From assembly GCA_938082855.1 (NCBI GenBank), contig CALKCC010000049.1, forward strand, positions 1-44,582: a stretch of 44,582 nucleotides of DNA. Direction: 5' to 3'. The translations under genes were made by a program, and so were the position numbers. The DNA comes from an uncultured Pirellulaceae bacterium (GTDB lineage Bacteria > Planctomycetota > Planctomycetia > Pirellulales > Pirellulaceae). Position 1 is the first letter of the stretch, and each line of letters begins with the position of its first letter. Shown here piece after piece: positions 1-8,951 of the stretch. The notes below the pieces were generated by a model that saw nothing but the letters and a program-made list of their open reading frames with translations, ran no database searches and was not told the DNA's origin.

Positions 1-1097
1 GTTATTCCTAACGCTTGTCGCTGCTCTGGCGACAATCCCCGATGACTCGTGGAAACCGGGTGACTGAGCGTCGTCCCGACGTCGCCCAGAGATGGGCAAA
101 ACGGAATTTCCTGACTTGCAATGAGTTGATCGGCGGCTTCTCGTCCGCCTGCAAGTTGAAAGGTCACCATATGACCAAAACCATTTTGGACTTGTTTACT
201 CGCCAGTTCGAAATCCGGGTGATGTGGCAATCCTGGATACTCAACCGACTCGATGTCATCACGAGCATTAAGTAGCTCTGCAACTGCCAGTGCCGTAGCA
301 CTCGCCTGACGCATGCGTAAAGTCAGCGTCGAGACGCCTCGACATGCCAACCAGCATTCCAACGGGCTGCTGGCAAATCCCCAGGCCGCATTGACCATCT
401 CCACTCGAGACCAATGTTCTTTCTTACCGGCCAGCATTCCCAACATGACATCGCCATGACCGTTCATGAATTTACTAACGCTCTCCATCACTAAGTCGGC
501 ACCCAATGCGAGTGGTTTACAAATGACCGGAGTTGCAAAAGTATTATCCACAAGCAATACCGCGCCCGCCTGATGAGCGATTTCAACCAGGCCGCCAATG
601 TCAACAACACGTAACAGTGGATTGGCGATCGTCTCCACAATCACCATTTTTGTTTGTTCTGTTACGGCATCCCGCACAGCGGTCAGATCACAAGGATCGA
701 TCAGCGTATGCTGAATTCCCAGACGAGTTAATTCTGAAGTGAGCAGTAGCGTTGTGCGTCCATACAATTGATTACTGACCAACACATGGTCGCCCGCCTG
801 AAGCTGAGATAAAACGGCAAGTGAAATTGCTGCCATACCTGAAGAAGTTATCGCGGCATGGTCTGCCTGATGGAAATCCATGCAAGCTTCGGCAAACAAA
901 TCTGCATTGGGATGCTTATCACGTTGATATACATATCCACTTAGCTCGCCCGCCAGGAGTTGGTCAGCTTGATCTGTCGAGTCGCATTGCCAAACGGCTG
1001 CTAAATACAACGGCATATTGTGAGGCGTGGTGGCTGCGATCCGCTGTTGCAGCTCGGCACTCGGCACATTGCTGGAAGTTTCTCTTTTTTTTGCCAC
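1..1097 (-). CDS. Cys/Met-metabolism PLP-dependent enzyme (cystathionine gamma-synthase/lyase-like), 3' end off window
   Basis: Reading the minus strand gives an open frame of about 365 codons with no stop before the window edge, so the C-terminus is missing. It has the fold-type I PLP signature of the trans-sulfuration family: an N-terminal GYVYQRDKHPN segment, TSSGMAAIS phosphate-binding region, VDNTFATPV, and the cofactor lysine in SVSKFMNGHGD. The visible end, SHPVSTSHRGLSPEQR, matches the family's C-terminal substrate loop. Members make or cleave cystathionine or add sulfide to activated homoserine; the exact reaction cannot be told from this fragment. The start is uncertain. I chose a GTG at 1097 because a GGAG lies 6 nt upstream and the residues before the first ATG (1016) fit the family's N-terminus. 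Confidence 0.85.
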   Translation of the reverse strand, partial: MAKKRETSSNVPSAELQQRIAATTPHNMPLYLAAVWQCDSTDQADQLLAGELSGYVYQRDKHPNADLFAEACMDFHQADHAAITSSGMAAISLAVLSQLQAGDHVLVSNQLYGRTTLLLTSELTRLGIQHTLIDPCDLTAVRDAVTEQTKMVIVETIANPLLRVVDIGGLVEIAHQAGAVLLVDNTFATPVICKPLALGADLVMESVSKFMNGHGDVMLGMLAGKKEHWSRVEMVNAAWGFASSPLECWLACRGVSTLTLRMRQASATALAVAELLNARDDIESVEYPGLPHHPDFELASKQVQNGFGHMVTFQLAGGREAADQLIASQEIPFCPSLGDVGTTLSHPVSTSHRGLSPEQRQALGI

Positions 1098-1482
1098 CGC
1101 ATTCTCCGCCGTGCTTGAGGTCCCGATAGGACAGTAAAAACCTTTGCTATTCTCACTATAATTAGACCGCCGGCGATGCCGCAGGGTTGCGACAGATATC
1201 TTGTGAAAAGGTTCACAAAGTTTTTTCTTGCTTTGCCTCAATTATCCCTTAATCTGTGTCTAGGCAGCACAGCCTTGCTTCTCATCTTTGTGCACCACTT
1301 TTCTGCTGCCGGAATTATTACTTTTCTAATTCATTTGTTGCCAACGCTCATTTCTTCTCTGTAAACGACTCCTCGACTTCAGAGCCTCGCAACACGACGA
1401 CCGTTGGTCGATTGATGGACATTCGTTATGGACATCCCAGTCAAAAAGAATTGGCCGGAACGACATAGCCAAATGGACTTAT
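1098..1482. other. Intergenic region between divergent genes, no gene seen
   Basis: About 385 bp separate the leftward PLP enzyme from the rightward hemerythrin-like gene, so promoters for both are expected here. Short frames on both strands have no recognisable domain and no ribosome-binding site. The sequence is pyrimidine-rich on the plus strand at 1200-1370. I see no tRNA or convincing hairpin. Confidence 0.5.
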
Positions 1483-1487
1483 AGGAG
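1483..1487 (+). promoter_or_regulatory. Ribosome-binding site of the hemerythrin-like gene
   Basis: AGGAG lies 9 nt before the ATG at 1497 and fixes that start. Clear Shine-Dalgarno sequences are the minority in this window. Confidence 0.7.
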
Positions 1488-1496
1488 TGCCTCAAT

Positions 1497-1973
1497 ATGT
1501 TACTGCAAAGCAAAACCAGAGCGATTAACTCGGCCTTTTTAGAAGAAATCAAACAACTCAATCGTGACCTTTGGGATCTGGTAGAAGACGTCGCGGTTGC
1601 CTGCAACTACCGGCTTAAAACTGCCGAGGGCTGTACCTTTTTCTGTATTCGCATGACGCGACTGCGTGACCAACTAGCGACTCATTTTAGTTTAGAGGAA
1701 GCCTTCGGCTACTTCGACGATCCCGTGGATCTCGCGCCAAGGCTAAGTGATACAGCCGAGCGATTACTGCAGGAGCACAAATCTCTACAGCATCGCATTT
1801 CTGAACTCGTCGCATTTACCTGGGCACTACACAATCGCGGCACGCTCCAAGTGGCATTTGCTCAGGTCGCCAAAGAATTTGATGGGTTTCATAAAGAGCT
1901 GAAAAGACATGAACGAAGGGAACAGCTACTAATTCTTCAAGCATATGACGACGACATAGGTGTCGGAGATTGA
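1497..1973 (+). CDS. Hemerythrin-like (HHE) domain protein
   Basis: A 158-residue, all-helical protein with spaced His and carboxylate residues typical of hemerythrin-like four-helix bundles: H63 and E67 in the THFSLEE segment, H94 and H99 in LLQEHKSLQH, H132 and H138 in FHKELKRHE, E142, then a D-rich D151-D153 run ending in DIGVGD. Such domains bind a di-iron centre and serve in O2 or NO sensing or binding and in iron handling. No signal peptide or membrane segment is present, so it should be cytoplasmic. The first helix (NRDLWDLVE) lacks the usual first iron-ligand His, so the metal site may be incomplete or different. It stands alone and is followed by a strong terminator, which makes it monocistronic. 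Confidence 0.75.
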   Translation: MLLQSKTRAINSAFLEEIKQLNRDLWDLVEDVAVACNYRLKTAEGCTFFCIRMTRLRDQLATHFSLEEAFGYFDDPVDLAPRLSDTAERLLQEHKSLQHRISELVAFTWALHNRGTLQVAFAQVAKEFDGFHKELKRHERREQLLILQAYDDDIGVGD

Positions 1974-1998
1974 ATTAAAGGAAGTTTAGTAGCAATAC

Positions 1999-2045
1999 GC
2001 TCGCCGTGGCCCGAGACTCAGCATCCGGCTACGGCGAGCTTTTTC
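1999..2045 (+). terminator. Strong intrinsic terminator after the hemerythrin-like gene
   Basis: A 13-bp stem (1999-2011 with 2027-2039) with a single G-U pair and a 15-nt loop is followed directly by five T and a C. It starts about 25 nt after the stop codon at 1973. Confidence 0.9.
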
Positions 2046-2117
2046 ATGCGCTGTTGGCAAGTGCTCACAAAACAAGACGGTAAACCCGCCGCGTCAGCTA
2101 TCTGCCTCGGATGTTCT

Positions 2118-3551
2118 CTAATTGTCGGCCGATACTCGGCGTGACCAAAAAACAGCCCCGACGGCTGTCACCAAAACGAATCCTGTGAAAACGGATAGGA
2201 AAACAAAGAAACTGTTTTCAAACAACTGTTCCGATTCAATTTTGTATTTGAGCCAGGTCAGGCTGCGATACACCATGAATCCACTGGAGCTGATAAACAG
2301 GATGGGGGTCAGAGGATAAAGTGGCGTTCGCCATGTTTGCTGATGCGCAATCCCTTTTGCACGGAAGACAAAAACCACCAATCCAATCAACGCCAAAAAA
2401 GTCCACATAAAGGGCGAGACAAACAGCACTAGCAGATCAAATCCATCCGGCCGCAACCCGAACCCAATCACCATGGTTAAGATGACCACGGTTTGTAATA
2501 CCAACGATCTTACAGGCACATTCAAACGGTCATTCCAATGTCCGAGCCAACCGAAGGCGGCTACCTGTTGGCCCAAGGCATGATAAATCCGGGCACTGGT
2601 AAACATCATTGCATTGACGGCGCCCAAAGCGGAAACACAGATTAAGACGGCCATCAATTTCTCTGCGTGCTCACCGGCGGTAAGACGCAACATGTCTGTG
2701 GCGGGCGTCTTCGACTCCATCAATCCACTGTGTCCTAAGGTCATCACCATGGCCATGTTGATCAGAATATACAGAACTACGACTGTGAAGATTCCGATCA
2801 ACAATCCGCGGAGGATATTCTTTTCCGGTGCCTTTACTTCCGAGGCAACAAACGAGACGTCATTCCAGCCTCCGTAAGTAAACATCACAAGCACCATTGC
2901 CAGAAGAAATCCATCCAGCGATTGACCACTGTTTTGAGTTGTTTGGGTCACGCTTGCGACATTTGTCTGAACGGCCGTTGCTTCCAGTCCTGACCAAACG
3001 GCTCCAAAAGACACTGCGATCAGAATCAACAGTGCGAGTACCTTCACCAGTGTCAGTGCATTTTGCGTGCCTTTGCCCGTCTTCAGGCCTCGGAGATTCA
3101 CTCCCAACATAACCAGTGTTGCCAGGCTGGCATAAATAACTCCGCTAACTAATTCGTCTCCGGCCAACGGGTAGACGCGGTGGGCATACTGGCCAAACAA
3201 AATCGCCATCGGGCCAGTACTGCCCGGTCGGATGATCCAGAATTCAATCCAGGCATACACGGTCGCTGTGGAGTCACCATACCCACGACGCAGGTAAGCG
3301 TACTCTCCACCATCATCAGTAATGCTCGTTGCCAGCTCAACGTAACACAACGCTCCGACCAGAGCTAAAATGCCACCCAGCACCCAGACCCCGATCAGCC
3401 AGTACGAGTCAACCATCTGAGAAGCGACGGTCGGAGTCGTTTTATAAATGCCGGCACCGATGATGATGCCGACAATAATACAAGCCGCGTCCAGAGCGGA
3501 AAGAGTGCGTTTCGAATTACTGGTAGAGAGCTCAGACATAGTCCACATCAT
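2118..3551 (-). CDS. APC-superfamily amino acid permease
   Basis: A 477-residue, very hydrophobic protein with about 12 predicted membrane helices. The first helix contains the APC-type unwound substrate motif IIIGAGIYKTTP (residues about 28-39), typical of amino acid/polyamine/organocation transporters, with closest flavour to LAT-type exchangers and basic amino acid antiporters. It acts in the cytoplasmic membrane; the substrate cannot be predicted. Three in-frame ATGs lie within the first five codons (3551, 3548, 3539), none with a clear ribosome-binding site; MSELSTSNS at 3539 is an equally good start. It is divergent from the K+ channel gene with only about 56 bp between the starts, so their promoters must be closely packed or overlapping. 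Confidence 0.88.
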   Translation of the reverse strand: MMWTMSELSTSNSKRTLSALDAACIIVGIIIGAGIYKTTPTVASQMVDSYWLIGVWVLGGILALVGALCYVELATSITDDGGEYAYLRRGYGDSTATVYAWIEFWIIRPGSTGPMAILFGQYAHRVYPLAGDELVSGVIYASLATLVMLGVNLRGLKTGKGTQNALTLVKVLALLILIAVSFGAVWSGLEATAVQTNVASVTQTTQNSGQSLDGFLLAMVLVMFTYGGWNDVSFVASEVKAPEKNILRGLLIGIFTVVVLYILINMAMVMTLGHSGLMESKTPATDMLRLTAGEHAEKLMAVLICVSALGAVNAMMFTSARIYHALGQQVAAFGWLGHWNDRLNVPVRSLVLQTVVILTMVIGFGLRPDGFDLLVLFVSPFMWTFLALIGLVVFVFRAKGIAHQQTWRTPLYPLTPILFISSSGFMVYRSLTWLKYKIESEQLFENSFFVFLSVFTGFVLVTAVGAVFWSRRVSADN

Positions 3552-3607
3552 ACACGGAGAAAAGACATTATTTACCCATCATTAGTTTTGTGCTTAGAAT
3601 CAAATAC

Positions 3608-4480
3608 ATGAATGACAGCCAAGTAACGCCCGAAAAGTCTGTCGCTGAAGCACCACCGGAAGCTAACAAAGCTGCCGATTGGAGATTCCGCTGGCACGAA
3701 ATCATCTTTGAAGCGGATACACCCAAAGGGAAAGCCTTTGATATTGGTCTGCTGGTCACGATTGTCGCCAGCATCTTGATTGTGATGCTACAAAGTGTTT
3801 CCACGATCAACGAACAATACGGCAAAGTACTCAACATTGCGGACTGGGTGATTACCATCGGCTTCAGCATTGAGTATGCACTGCGTATCGCCTGTGTCCG
3901 CAGACCTTGGCGTTACATCTTTAGTTTCTGGGGCATCGTCGACCTTCTCTCCGTACTGCCTACCTATGTGGCATTGGTGATTCCAGGCTCTCATTACCTG
4001 TCAGTCGTTCGTGTCCTTCGGCTAATCCGTATCTTCCGAATTTTTAAACTCAACAGTTATATCCAGGAGTCTCGAGTGCTACTCGAGGCTTTAAAAGCTG
4101 CTCGACCCAAGATCGTCGTATTCTTACTCGTGGTCATGAGCTTGATCCTGGTTATGGGGACAACTGTCTATGTGATTGAAAACTTTGCGGATGATTCTTC
4201 CGAATTCACATCGATTCCCAAAGCAATCTATTGGGCCATTGTGACCATCACGACGGTCGGCTACGGGGACATTGCTCCTCAAACAGTGCTTGGCCAAACC
4301 ATCGCTGCGATCGCCATGATCTTGGGATATGCCATCATCATTGTCCCCAGCGGGATTTTCTCTGTGGAGATTATTGCTGCTTCCAAAGCCCAGACCAATA
4401 CGCAGGTCTGTCTGACGTGTACCAAAGAAGGGCACGACGACGACGCTTCGTACTGCAAATACTGCGGCTCTAAACTCTGA
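3608..4480 (+). CDS. Voltage-gated K+ channel-like protein with C-terminal zinc ribbon
   Basis: Six-helix Kv-type channel of 290 residues. After a hydrophilic N-terminus come S1-S3, an S4 voltage sensor with regularly spaced arginines (RVLRLIRIFRIFK, about residues 135-147), then S5, a pore loop with the K+ selectivity filter TTVGYGD (about 215-221) and S6. The C-terminal tail has two CxxC pairs (C268/C271 and C283/C286), a zinc-ribbon-like knuckle rather than a ligand-binding or RCK domain. The start at 3608 (MNDSQV) is preferred over an in-frame GTG at 3590. The subunit should form tetramers in the cytoplasmic membrane. The gene is divergent from the permease. Confidence 0.9.
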   Translation: MNDSQVTPEKSVAEAPPEANKAADWRFRWHEIIFEADTPKGKAFDIGLLVTIVASILIVMLQSVSTINEQYGKVLNIADWVITIGFSIEYALRIACVRRPWRYIFSFWGIVDLLSVLPTYVALVIPGSHYLSVVRVLRLIRIFRIFKLNSYIQESRVLLEALKAARPKIVVFLLVVMSLILVMGTTVYVIENFADDSSEFTSIPKAIYWAIVTITTVGYGDIAPQTVLGQTIAAIAMILGYAIIIVPSGIFSVEIIAASKAQTNTQVCLTCTKEGHDDDASYCKYCGSKL

Positions 4481-4537
4481 CTCAGCAAGGTGGCCTGAGC
4501 TTACCAGTCCGACTAGGGATGCGGACGATCGAGCGTC

Positions 4538-5818
4538 TTAAGCGTTTAACGCGTCCTGTACGAAGTCGGGCAGATTGCCGTCGTCATCAAATGGCAGATC
4601 ATAGACTTCACTGATTTGCTCCAAATCCTCGCGCTGTTGCACTTGCTCAAGATAGGACTCGCTGCAAACGAATTCCGCTACGTCCAACGTGTTTCGAATC
4701 CAGACGAATCGAATATCCTCCGGGTCGGTCAAGCCAACCGATTGGGTAATTACGTCGAAGATCTCGCGGTCGGTTTCATAGTCCAGTGGTGTCATCGCGG
4801 CGGTGATATGACCTCCGGTGATGCAGTTGATACGTGTAATCTTTTGGTCCACTTCGCGAACGACTCGGCTACGACAAAATTCAGCCATCCCCCAACCCGT
4901 CGCATTGCCATGTGTCACGGGAGTCAACCCACGAATGCAGATGTACTTTACCTTTGGAGTTTCATCACCTGTTGCTTTGTGGTCGTTGTACTTGCGTCCA
5001 ATCACATTGGTATCCATCCCGGAGCCACTAATATCCTTGCCCATTTCATCGATGGCCAAAAACTGGACTTCGTCAAACGGGATACTTGGCATGTAATTCT
5101 TAGCCAGTATCAATAACTCTTTTTCGCGGCTCTCAAAGTCTTCCGGCGCAAGTGCTTCGACCAGCGCTGTATGGTCAAACTGATTTTCCACCAATGCAAC
5201 TCCGGCAATGACTCCGCATTGATTCAGAACTTCTTTCGCCACGCTACGAACGATTTGCCCAAAACTAAAGTCGTTGATTGCTCGATGATAGATCTTCGCA
5301 CCGTTATGTTTACCCAGTCCGATGAGCATCATTTTCATCAAACCACTTTCGATATCACCGGCAAAATTGGTATGCGGTTTGATTCGATTGCAGACGACTA
5401 CATGATCTGCTTCCCAGGCATGCTTATCAAAGTGCACGGGAAATCCTTCTTCAGCCTGACAGACTACATGGGTTTCCATGGTGGCTTTGATCGGGCAACC
5501 CAGGAACTCTTCAGTCATTCCGTACCCTTCGACGATCGCTCGCTGGCCTTCCGCTGTTCCACCCCCATGACTACCCATAGCTGGTACGACAAAGGGCTCG
5601 CCTCCAAGCTTTTGAATGTGCTGAACAATCGCGCGAATCGCCGTGTGGATATTGGCAATCCCTCGACTACCAGCCGAGATGGCAACCGTATCACCCGGCT
5701 TTACTTTTTCGGACAAATTCAGTTTTGCGAGCTCCGATTCCACGGCACCTGCCACATCTTCACACTCTACCGCCTGAAAATGTTGTCGAACTTTGAACAC
5801 GCGAGGAAAGTCAGCCAT
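4538..5818 (-). CDS. LarA-family (DUF2088) protein, lactate racemase-like
   Basis: A 426-residue protein, the usual length of LarA. The N-terminal DUF2088 domain shows AGSRGIAN, VPAMGSHGGGT and NRIKPHTNFAGDIESG followed by LMKMMLIGLGKH. Comparing spacing with LarA from memory, H84, H149, K162 and H178 fall where LarA has its catalytic histidines, the lysine that binds the nickel-pincer cofactor and the nickel-ligand histidine. The protein may thus be a nickel-pincer 2-hydroxyacid racemase or epimerase, but substrate specificity varies widely in the family. No cofactor synthesis genes (larB, larC, larE) are in the window. The ATG at 5818 has AGAAG a few bases upstream. It is convergent with the channel gene. 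Confidence 0.75.
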   Translation of the reverse strand: MADFPRVFKVRQHFQAVECEDVAGAVESELAKLNLSEKVKPGDTVAISAGSRGIANIHTAIRAIVQHIQKLGGEPFVVPAMGSHGGGTAEGQRAIVEGYGMTEEFLGCPIKATMETHVVCQAEEGFPVHFDKHAWEADHVVVCNRIKPHTNFAGDIESGLMKMMLIGLGKHNGAKIYHRAINDFSFGQIVRSVAKEVLNQCGVIAGVALVENQFDHTALVEALAPEDFESREKELLILAKNYMPSIPFDEVQFLAIDEMGKDISGSGMDTNVIGRKYNDHKATGDETPKVKYICIRGLTPVTHGNATGWGMAEFCRSRVVREVDQKITRINCITGGHITAAMTPLDYETDREIFDVITQSVGLTDPEDIRFVWIRNTLDVAEFVCSESYLEQVQQREDLEQISEVYDLPFDDDGNLPDFVQDALNA

Positions 5819-5973
5819 GATTCTTCTACCCTATGGGTCCTACTTGCAGGTTGCTACAACTTGAGCCACTGTTGGTTGGTCAGTGGAAGCTGCGTCATCA
5901 TTCAGAGATGAATATTTCTGCTTCCCATTATGCCGGATGAAAAGTGATGACCCAACCATGTACGAAGCGGTTT

Positions 5974-7329
5974 TTACGAAGTCCTGAATTCCTTCAGGCC
6001 GAGGTGCTTTTGCAAACGGGCTCGCCAGGCTTCAACACGTTCGGCATCGAAACCACCGTAATGCGTTTTGAGGTACTCTCCAATCCGCAGATAGATCGCC
6101 TGTTTTTGTTCTTCGCTCAAGATGGCCGAGGCCCGATAACGTCGGGCATCAGGACTTTTGCTTACTGCCACACAGCGGTACAGAAAGACACGATCATATT
6201 CACTGCGTAATTTGAGAGTGCCCAGTTCTTCCAAGGCTGCTATCAGCGAGTCGCGATCAAATTGAAAATGGTTAACCGTTTCCACAAGCTCCACACCGTA
6301 GATCCAATTGGCGTCACGATGGCGGAAATCCCCGCCATATATCTGTGCTGCTTCAAACCCAATGGCATGAATCACGTTACTCAACAGTCCCATTGCCTGT
6401 TCATTGAAGTACTTACCAGCGATGTTCGAAGCAGCCTTCTTGCCAACATTTTGCAACAACCACATTGCACCGGTCGCGACTGGATTGGCCCCCAATGCAA
6501 AGCGGCCGGCGTAAACCGCTCCGCTAGCGTAATCCAGCATGGGCTTGGCCTTTTTGTAGACTCCGTAAGCTTTCACGGCCTTAGAAACATATCCGTACAA
6601 GCTTTGGATATTCATTTGCTTCACATTCAATGGAAGCTCGTCCATAACAACCAATGTTTGCAAACAAACTCGGCTGGCGGCAAACATGATTTGTTCAGCA
6701 CTGGTTTCCATCAAAGGAAACTTTGCCTCCGGCTGGTAAATCTTGGCGACAGCTTCGGCGATGCCCAACGCTTCATTCCGCAAAAGCCGCGTTTGTAGTT
6801 CGCCTTCGATGCTGTACTTATTCTGCAGGATGTTCTCAAAAACTCTTTTCGCCTCCTGTTCCAGCAATTCGATCGTTTGCCGATCTTTTTCTGCGAGCTC
6901 ACTGAGCGATTCATCTGTTGGCAGATCTCCTCGTTCAGTCGCTGCCTGCAGACCGTCGTCTAAATCAAGCGGCGGTGGAAATTCTGACCATTCGTGATAA
7001 GCAATCAATTTTTGCGAGAGACGCGCATGGCGTTGATCGAGTTGGCGTGCGAGCAACCCCATCGCCTCTTTTTGTTTTTCCAGCTCCTGTTCCCACGCCA
7101 GCAGTGGGTCTGCCTGCTCTCCTAACTGACTTAAAACCTGACTTCCAGGTTGGTCAGACAGATGCTTCCTCATCAGAAAAGACAAACTCACAAAGGCGGT
7201 AATGGCAAGTGCATAAGACACGTAGTGCACCCATTGCTCAGCATTTGTCTGTTGAATAAGGATGGCCAATAACACCACCACCGCCATGGCAATTAAACAG
7301 ATGACATTTTTTCCGCGATCGCCATTCAT
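5974..7329 (-). CDS. Membrane-anchored coiled-coil protein of unknown function
   Basis: I do not recognise this 451-residue protein. It has two N-terminal membrane helices (about residues 9-27 and 36-53), then a charged helical stretch with coiled-coil character (about 75-175, for example QELEKQKEAMGLLARQLDQR). A helical globular domain (about 180-451) contains a Gly/Ala-rich hydrophobic segment near 275-310 that might touch a membrane. The start codon overlaps the stop of the upstream flippase gene by 4 bp (ATGA), so the two are translationally coupled. With the upstream GT2 gene this suggests a role in surface polysaccharide assembly or its membrane scaffold; that is inferred from context only. 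Confidence 0.75.
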   Translation of the reverse strand: MNGDRGKNVICLIAMAVVVLLAILIQQTNAEQWVHYVSYALAITAFVSLSFLMRKHLSDQPGSQVLSQLGEQADPLLAWEQELEKQKEAMGLLARQLDQRHARLSQKLIAYHEWSEFPPPLDLDDGLQAATERGDLPTDESLSELAEKDRQTIELLEQEAKRVFENILQNKYSIEGELQTRLLRNEALGIAEAVAKIYQPEAKFPLMETSAEQIMFAASRVCLQTLVVMDELPLNVKQMNIQSLYGYVSKAVKAYGVYKKAKPMLDYASGAVYAGRFALGANPVATGAMWLLQNVGKKAASNIAGKYFNEQAMGLLSNVIHAIGFEAAQIYGGDFRHRDANWIYGVELVETVNHFQFDRDSLIAALEELGTLKLRSEYDRVFLYRCVAVSKSPDARRYRASAILSEEQKQAIYLRIGEYLKTHYGGFDAERVEAWRARLQKHLGLKEFRTS

Positions 7330-8900
7330 GCGTCACCCTTGTCTGTCTTTCGCCCAACAAAAAAGGGAATCACCGATTCGGTAATTCGAGGCCACATCAG
7401 CAATCCGTAGGCCGCAACACCAACTCCAATGGAAATCGTCAATCTCAATGCCAAGCCAACGCCATTGGCCAGTAATAAGTCCTGAACGAACCAGACCGTA
7501 AAGCTCATTAGCATGGCCCGTCCCAGCACCTGAATCAACTCGATCAACAGGCCGCGAATCTGCATGCCAACGCGTGAAAAACAAAACGTCAGGTATGGGA
7601 TAATTGCCATGATCAGGACAAGTGAGTAGGCCACGGCAACAGCAACGCATACGACCTGACCCTCTGTTACATCGCCAGAAAACTCAAATTGGGTCGCAAA
7701 CCAATAGGCTGCGACATACCCCTGGGTCTGTAACAGAAGCAAGATGAACGCGGCTCCCAGCAAACGACCGGTTTGTCCCACCGAGGCTAGTAGGCTGCCG
7801 GAGATATTAATCAATCCGTGAACGCAGACAGCAGGAGCGAGTGCAAACAGCATGAGGGCGGCTTCATCCCAACCCGGTCCACTAATCAATAGGGCTACGT
7901 CGCCACTCACAACCGCCAGACCGAGTCCTGCCGGAATTAAAAGAATGGCGGTAAATCGATAGAAGTCTAGTGCGATCCTTCGATAGTCCGCGGCTGATTT
8001 TCGAGCTCGTGAAAGTGAAGGCAACATCACACTCGTCACCGGATCCGTCACAAAATACACCGGCTTCATCATCAGGTTGTACATCGCCGTATAGATCCCA
8101 AGCAGTCGCTGGCCTGTTCGAGTCGAACCAAGGACAACCGCGAGAATGATCTTGTCGAGATTCTGCCCGGTATAAAACACCAAACTACTGAGTGAATAAT
8201 TCCCACCAAAGCTGAGCAACTGTTTTAGATCAGTACTAGCTAGTCTTCCGGGTCGCCAGGCACCGGAGATCCAATACCCGAGAGAATTGACAGCCAGCTG
8301 TCCGTACTCCAGAGCCAGAATAGCGAGGATACCCGCCCCGGCAACTCCCTCCGGGTGATCCTCGATTTGTACTGCGACGATAATGGCAACGGCAACAGCC
8401 ACTGTTTGGCTAATGACACGAATCCCAGCGATTCGACCTAATTGCATTCGTCGTTGGATGGATGCCAAATGCGTAAGTCCAATGGCATCGATAACGGTCG
8501 TCCCAGCGAATGCCCAGCTAATCCAAACCAGCTCAGGAACATCATAGATTCGACTAAACAAATGGCCTAAGCCGCCAGTCAGCGCCGCGGCAACGATTCC
8601 CAGTCCGGTTGTGATGTAAAAAATTGCCGAACGCTGACCTGCCGACAGTTGCTCGATCTGCACTGTAGCCGTTGACAACCCAAGCGTCGCCGCCATGCGT
8701 GGAAGCATGAGCAGCGGGATGACCATCCCATACAAACCAAAGGGCTCTGGCCCGAGCAGGCGATATAACGCAGCCGCGCCACCAACGGCCACCAATTGCC
8801 GCAAGATCTGCAGACAGAGTACTTTACGCGTCTCGCTCTTTACCGTGGCGGGGCTCGCCGTTGCTGGTTGTTCGGATTGACTCGGCGGAGTTTCCACCAT
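7326..8900 (-). CDS. MOP-type polysaccharide flippase (oligosaccharide translocase)
   Basis: A 524-residue multi-pass membrane protein with about 12-14 helices and the N-terminal pattern of polysaccharide-export MOP transporters: QILRQLVAVGGAAALYRLLGPEPFG, then YGMVIPLLMLPRM. Family members (Wzx, MurJ, TuaB relatives) flip lipid-linked glycans across the inner membrane. The loop with TGQNLDKIILAVVLG followed by AMYNLMMKPVYFVTDPVTSVMLP is typical of the TuaB/WzxC-like group. It sits 51 bp after the GT2 gene and overlaps the following gene by 4 bp, forming one leftward unit. The N-terminal 25 residues before the first helix are hydrophilic. Confidence 0.87.
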   Translation of the reverse strand: MVETPPSQSEQPATASPATVKSETRKVLCLQILRQLVAVGGAAALYRLLGPEPFGLYGMVIPLLMLPRMAATLGLSTATVQIEQLSAGQRSAIFYITTGLGIVAAALTGGLGHLFSRIYDVPELVWISWAFAGTTVIDAIGLTHLASIQRRMQLGRIAGIRVISQTVAVAVAIIVAVQIEDHPEGVAGAGILAILALEYGQLAVNSLGYWISGAWRPGRLASTDLKQLLSFGGNYSLSSLVFYTGQNLDKIILAVVLGSTRTGQRLLGIYTAMYNLMMKPVYFVTDPVTSVMLPSLSRARKSAADYRRIALDFYRFTAILLIPAGLGLAVVSGDVALLISGPGWDEAALMLFALAPAVCVHGLINISGSLLASVGQTGRLLGAAFILLLLQTQGYVAAYWFATQFEFSGDVTEGQVVCVAVAVAYSLVLIMAIIPYLTFCFSRVGMQIRGLLIELIQVLGRAMLMSFTVWFVQDLLLANGVGLALRLTISIGVGVAAYGLLMWPRITESVIPFFVGRKTDKGDA

Positions 8901-8951
8901 GATTTGTATTCCACCTTTTGTCTGACTCGCAAGAGCCGCGCATCGCTAAGG

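Noticed and set aside
4481-4537. Small inverted repeats between the channel and LarA-like genes
   Set aside because: Stems of only 5 bp and no T-run; not convincing terminators.
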